A stretch of 64,000 nt of DNA from an uncultured Alphaproteobacteria bacterium (lineage in GTDB: Bacteria > Pseudomonadota > Alphaproteobacteria > MPNO01 > UBA2964), in the NCBI GenBank assembly GCA_943787225.1, contig CALSLP010000004.1:62001-126000 (forward strand). Direction: 5' to 3'. The position numbers and the translations under genes were made by a program. Below, in pieces: positions 61,040-64,000 of this stretch; the first letter of the stretch is position 1, and each line of letters starts with the position of its first letter. The notes below the pieces were generated by a model that did no database searches, was not told the DNA's origin, and saw only the letters and a list, made by a program, of their open reading frames with translations.

Positions 61040-61168
61040 TGTACGCCCCTTCTAATCATAGGAGGTAAGAAAAATGGCCTTTTTTAGAGACCGCTACGCC
61101 ACGGCTAAAATAACGATAGCCGGCAGGTGCTAAGGATAGGCGTTCGGTTTCTCCCCCGTCAATCGCAG

Positions 61169-61201
61169 AAACCGCCGATTTTTGTCGGAAATCGGCGGTT
61201 T
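61169..61201. other. strong 13-bp hairpin between lon and hupB
   Basis: Perfect arms AAACCGCCGATTT (61169-61181) and AAATCGGCGGTTT (61189-61201) enclose a 7-nt loop. A T run follows on the plus strand only (to 61203, and again at 61209-61214). On the minus strand, the direction of lon, no U run follows. It may end lon transcripts or insulate hupB. The rest of the 217-nt gap shows nothing I can name. Confidence 0.55.
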
Positions 61202-61256
61202 TTACGGGTTTTTTCGAATCACCCGCGGGAACAGGGCGATTCGGTCCAAAAATCAG

Positions 61257-63659
61257 CTAGTGCGTGACGACGCCACCAACGTCTTTTTCAGGCTGATCTG
61301 ACGTCGCCACTGGATCAACATCGGGCCATTCAATGGGAACGAGTTTTCTCACCAGAGCATGATCAAGAACTTCGTCTGCAGTCGTCACCGGAATAATTTC
61401 CAGCCCACGTTTTACGTTATCGGGGATATCGGCAAGATCCTTTTCATTATCTTTAGGAATCAGAACCGTCTGAATACCCCCTCGTAAAGCAGCCAGAAGT
61501 TTTTCTTTGAGACCACCAATCGGCAACACGCGACCACGAAGGGTAATTTCACCGGTCATGGCGATATCCTTGCGGACCTCATTCCCGGTCAAAGCCGATA
61601 CCATCGAGGTGCACATGGCGACACCCGCTGAAGGACCGTCTTTAGGCGTTGCGCCCTCTGGAACGTGTACGTGAATGTCGTTCTTTTCAAACGCTTTTGG
61701 CGAAATACCAAATTCAACAGACCTAGATCGTATAAACGACCGAGCCGCCTGAACGGATTCTTTCATCACGTCACCGAGCGTTCCGGTATGAGCGACATTG
61801 CCTTTACCAGGCATAATCACCGCCTCGATAGACAACAACTCACCACCAACTTCGGTCCAGGCGAGTCCAGTCGTAACACCAACAAGGTCATGTTCTTCAA
61901 CCATGCCGTATCGGTAGCGCTGAACACCCGCAAATTTTTCCAGATTACGACGCGTCACGCGAACGCCTTTCGTATTCTTCGTCAGCACATGACGTACCGC
62001 CTTCCGAGTAAGGTTAGCGATCTCGCGCTCGAGGTTCCGAACACCGGCTTCACGCGTGTAGTATCTGATTAGGTCGCGTAATGCGTCATCAGAAATAGAC
62101 CACTCGCCTTTTTTCAGTCCATGAGATTTGATTTGCTTCGAAATCAGATGCTGCTTGGCAATTTCGACCTTTTCATCTTCGGTGTAACCGGAGATCCGAA
62201 TCACTTCCATACGGTCCAAAAGCGGTGCCGGAATGCGCAATGTATTCGCCGTTGTGACAAACAGCACATCGGATAGGTCATAATCGACTTCAAGATAGTG
62301 GTCGTTAAAGGTGTTATTTTGCCCGAGGTCCAAGACCTCAAGCAGTGCTGACGACGGATCACCGCGCCAGTCAGAACCGAGTTTGTCAATTTCATCCAGA
62401 AGGAAAAGTGGATTAGACTTCCTGGCCTTTTTCATGCCCTGAATGATTTTACCGGGCATGGAACCAATATAAGTACGACGGTGGCCTCTAATCTCTGCCT
62501 CATCACGGACACCACCCAGCGATATCCTTACGAAGTTCCGGCCCGTCGCCGACGCGATAGACTTTCCGAGTGAGGTCTTACCAACGCCCGGGGGGCCAAC
62601 AAGGCACAAGATAGGCCCTTTGACCTTACCGACCCGCTGTTGTACCGCAAGGTACTCCAGGATCCGTTCCTTGACCTTTTCAAGCCCACAATGATCCTTA
62701 TTCAGGATGTTCTCCGCAAATTTTAGGTCTTTCTTGACCCGGCTGCGTTCTTTCCAGGGAATATTAAGGATCCACTCCAGATAATTTCGAACAACAGTCG
62801 CTTCCGCAGACATCGGGCTCATTGCCCGCAATTTCTTAAGCTCCGCGGTCGCCTTTTCTTTGGCTTCTTTTGTCAGCTTGGTTTTCTCGATCTTTTCTTC
62901 GATCTCACCTGCTTCATCGCGGCCGTCTTCACCCTCGCCCAGCTCTTTCTGAATGGCCTTCATCTGCTCATTCAAATAATACTCGCGCTGGGTCTTCTCC
63001 ATCTGCCGTTTGACACGATTGCGAATCCGTTTTTCGACCTGAAGGACGCCAATCTCCGCTTCCATAAACGAGTATTCACGCTCTAGACGTTCAGTGATCG
63101 TCGAAAGTTCCAGAAGTTCCTGCTTCTCAGAAATCTTCAGGGCAAGATGCGACGCAACTGTGTCAGCGAGCTTGCTCGGTTCCTCTATCTGATTGAGCGA
63201 TACGAGGACCTCAGGCGGAATCTTCTTATTGAGTTTTATATATTGCTCAAATTGGGAAATGACCGAACGCGCAAGTGCCTCATGTTCCTCCGAATCCTCA
63301 TCTGAATCCGGGATCAGCTCTGCGGTCGCTTCAAAAAACTCTTCATTCTCGGAGAAACCCGAAATTGCAGCCCGCTGCGTGCCTTCAACAAGAACCTTAA
63401 CCGTACCATCCGGCAGCTTCAAAAGCTGGAGAACAGTGCCGACCGTGCCAACATTATAAATGTCTTCAGGTTTAGGGTCGTCATCACCGGCATTCTTTTG
63501 CGTGACAAGTAGTATTTTCTTGTCGTCCTTCATGACATCTTCGAGGGCGCGAACTGATTTCTCGCGACCAACGAAAAGCGGCACGATCATGTGGGGAAAT
63601 ACCACAATATCGCGCAAAGGCAAGACGGGGAAAATTGAACCTTGGGCCAACTCCGACAT
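61257..63659 (-). CDS. lon: ATP-dependent protease Lon
   Basis: Homohexameric AAA+ serine protease for misfolded and regulatory proteins. The 800 residues have the LON N-domain ([24 protein letters not shown] at the start), a coiled region, Walker [14 protein letters not shown] near 360, Walker [12 protein letters not shown], the sensor and lid, and the protease domain with the Ser-Lys dyad: catalytic Ser in [12 protein letters not shown] (about 680) and Lys in [10 protein letters not shown] (about 725). It lies between clpX and hupB, the classic order. Confidence 0.97.
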   Translation of the reverse strand: MSELAQGSIFPVLPLRDIVVFPHMIVPLFVGREKSVRALEDVMKDDKKILLVTQKNAGDDDPKPEDIYNVGTVGTVLQLLKLPDGTVKVLVEGTQRAAISGFSENEEFFEATAELIPDSDEDSEEHEALARSVISQFEQYIKLNKKIPPEVLVSLNQIEEPSKLADTVASHLALKISEKQELLELSTITERLEREYSFMEAEIGVLQVEKRIRNRVKRQMEKTQREYYLNEQMKAIQKELGEGEDGRDEAGEIEEKIEKTKLTKEAKEKATAELKKLRAMSPMSAEATVVRNYLEWILNIPWKERSRVKKDLKFAENILNKDHCGLEKVKERILEYLAVQQRVGKVKGPILCLVGPPGVGKTSLGKSIASATGRNFVRISLGGVRDEAEIRGHRRTYIGSMPGKIIQGMKKARKSNPLFLLDEIDKLGSDWRGDPSSALLEVLDLGQNNTFNDHYLEVDYDLSDVLFVTTANTLRIPAPLLDRMEVIRISGYTEDEKVEIAKQHLISKQIKSHGLKKGEWSISDDALRDLIRYYTREAGVRNLEREIANLTRKAVRHVLTKNTKGVRVTRRNLEKFAGVQRYRYGMVEEHDLVGVTTGLAWTEVGGELLSIEAVIMPGKGNVAHTGTLGDVMKESVQAARSFIRSRSVEFGISPKAFEKNDIHVHVPEGATPKDGPSAGVAMCTSMVSALTGNEVRKDIAMTGEITLRGRVLPIGGLKEKLLAALRGGIQTVLIPKDNEKDLADIPDNVKRGLEIIPVTTADEVLDHALVRKLVPIEWPDVDPVATSDQPEKDVGGVVTH

Positions 63660-63760
63660 GGTACCTCTTACTCTGTAATTACGTCGGTGTTACTACCGAC
63701 TACCAATGAAATAATCTAACCGTTAGATGGCGTTGCCGTATTTGGAAATCAACCGCCATA

Positions 63761-64000
63761 TCAGGAAGCGTTGGATCCCAAATCTTCACGGCGATCAGAA
63801 TAGATGTAGAGCGGTTTAGCTCTGCCTTCGACAACCTCGCCACTGATAGCGACTTCCTCGATACCCTCAAAGCCAGGTAGTTCGTACATCGTATCGAGCA
63901 AAATCGCTTCAAGAATGGACCTCAGTCCTCGGGCTCCCGTTTTCCGTTCAATCGCCTTTTTGGCGATCGAATGCAACGCATCATCAGCAAAGGTCAAAGC
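63761..64000 (-). CDS. clpX: ATP-dependent Clp protease ATP-binding subunit ClpX, 3' end only
   Basis: The C-terminal ~79 residues of ClpX; the gene runs off the window end. [41 protein letters not shown] is the C-terminal small AAA+ domain, with the sensor-2 Arg in [10 protein letters not shown]. The frame is open to the edge, and the TTG at 63997 is an internal Leu codon, not a start. It lies 101 nt upstream of lon. Confidence 0.95.
   Translation of the reverse strand, partial: ALTFADDALHSIAKKAIERKTGARGLRSILEAILLDTMYELPGFEGIEEVAISGEVVEGRAKPLYIYSDRREDLGSNAS

Overview
The window is a 64 kb stretch of an alphaproteobacterial chromosome. It is most like the Rhodospirillales, judged from gene order and protein types only. 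Pointers are: the order trp-moaC-moeA-lexA-comEC-gltX-gltA-lpx; LpxI in place of LpxH; the short 437-residue ProRS; RNase J; a DUF1467 protein; the GTTC-N7-GTTC type LexA operator; and CtrA-like TTAA sites. Coding density is high and most genes sit in long, tightly overlapping operons.

Layout. 1-6700 (+): tryptophan genes trpE (5' truncated by the window edge), trpG, trpD and trpC run into moaC, moeA and lexA. A GNAT gene sits on the opposite strand between trpE and trpG. 6675-11900: comEC (-), gltX (+) and gltA (+), closed by a UUCG-loop terminator. 11902-26088 (-): one long envelope and translation block, transcribed in the order rpsB, tsf, pyrH, frr, uppS, cdsA, dxr, rseP, bamA, skp, lpxD, fabZ, lpxA, lpxI, lpxB. 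It covers lipid A synthesis, outer-membrane protein assembly, isoprenoid and phospholipid precursors, and translation factors. 26302-33197 (-): proS, lolC/E, lolD, dnaE. 33292-39116: a small exported protein, an AzgA-type purine permease (+), then (-) tag, a DUF1467 protein, RNase J, coaX and birA. 39127-53251 (-): the complete 14-gene complex I operon nuoA-N. 53577-60407: a bicupin protein (+), tRNA-Asp, a decayed 2.7 kb element, then an acyl-CoA ligase and a UbiD-family decarboxylase (-). 60567-64000 (-): tRNA-Val, HU, Lon and the 3' end of clpX.

The accessory part is the element at about 54826-57515. It is bounded by a 96-bp direct repeat made of the 5' part of tRNA-Asp plus its promoter. 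It holds an integrase that lost its catalytic domain to an internally deleted IS3-family copy, a second IS end, two small unrecognised or weakly recognised genes and a Sel1-repeat remnant. It is unusual because the 5' part of the tRNA and its promoter, not the 3' part, are duplicated, and the orphan tRNA promoter now points into the integrase gene.

Other points of note: three conserved genes (trpD, tag, rnj) each carry an apparent single-base frameshift; lexA has a clear SOS operator; a perfect DnaA box lies in an inverted repeat upstream of dnaE; and a cluster of CtrA-like sites lies between nuoA and the bicupin gene. I found no CRISPR array, no rRNA and no clear new defence or biosynthetic system.
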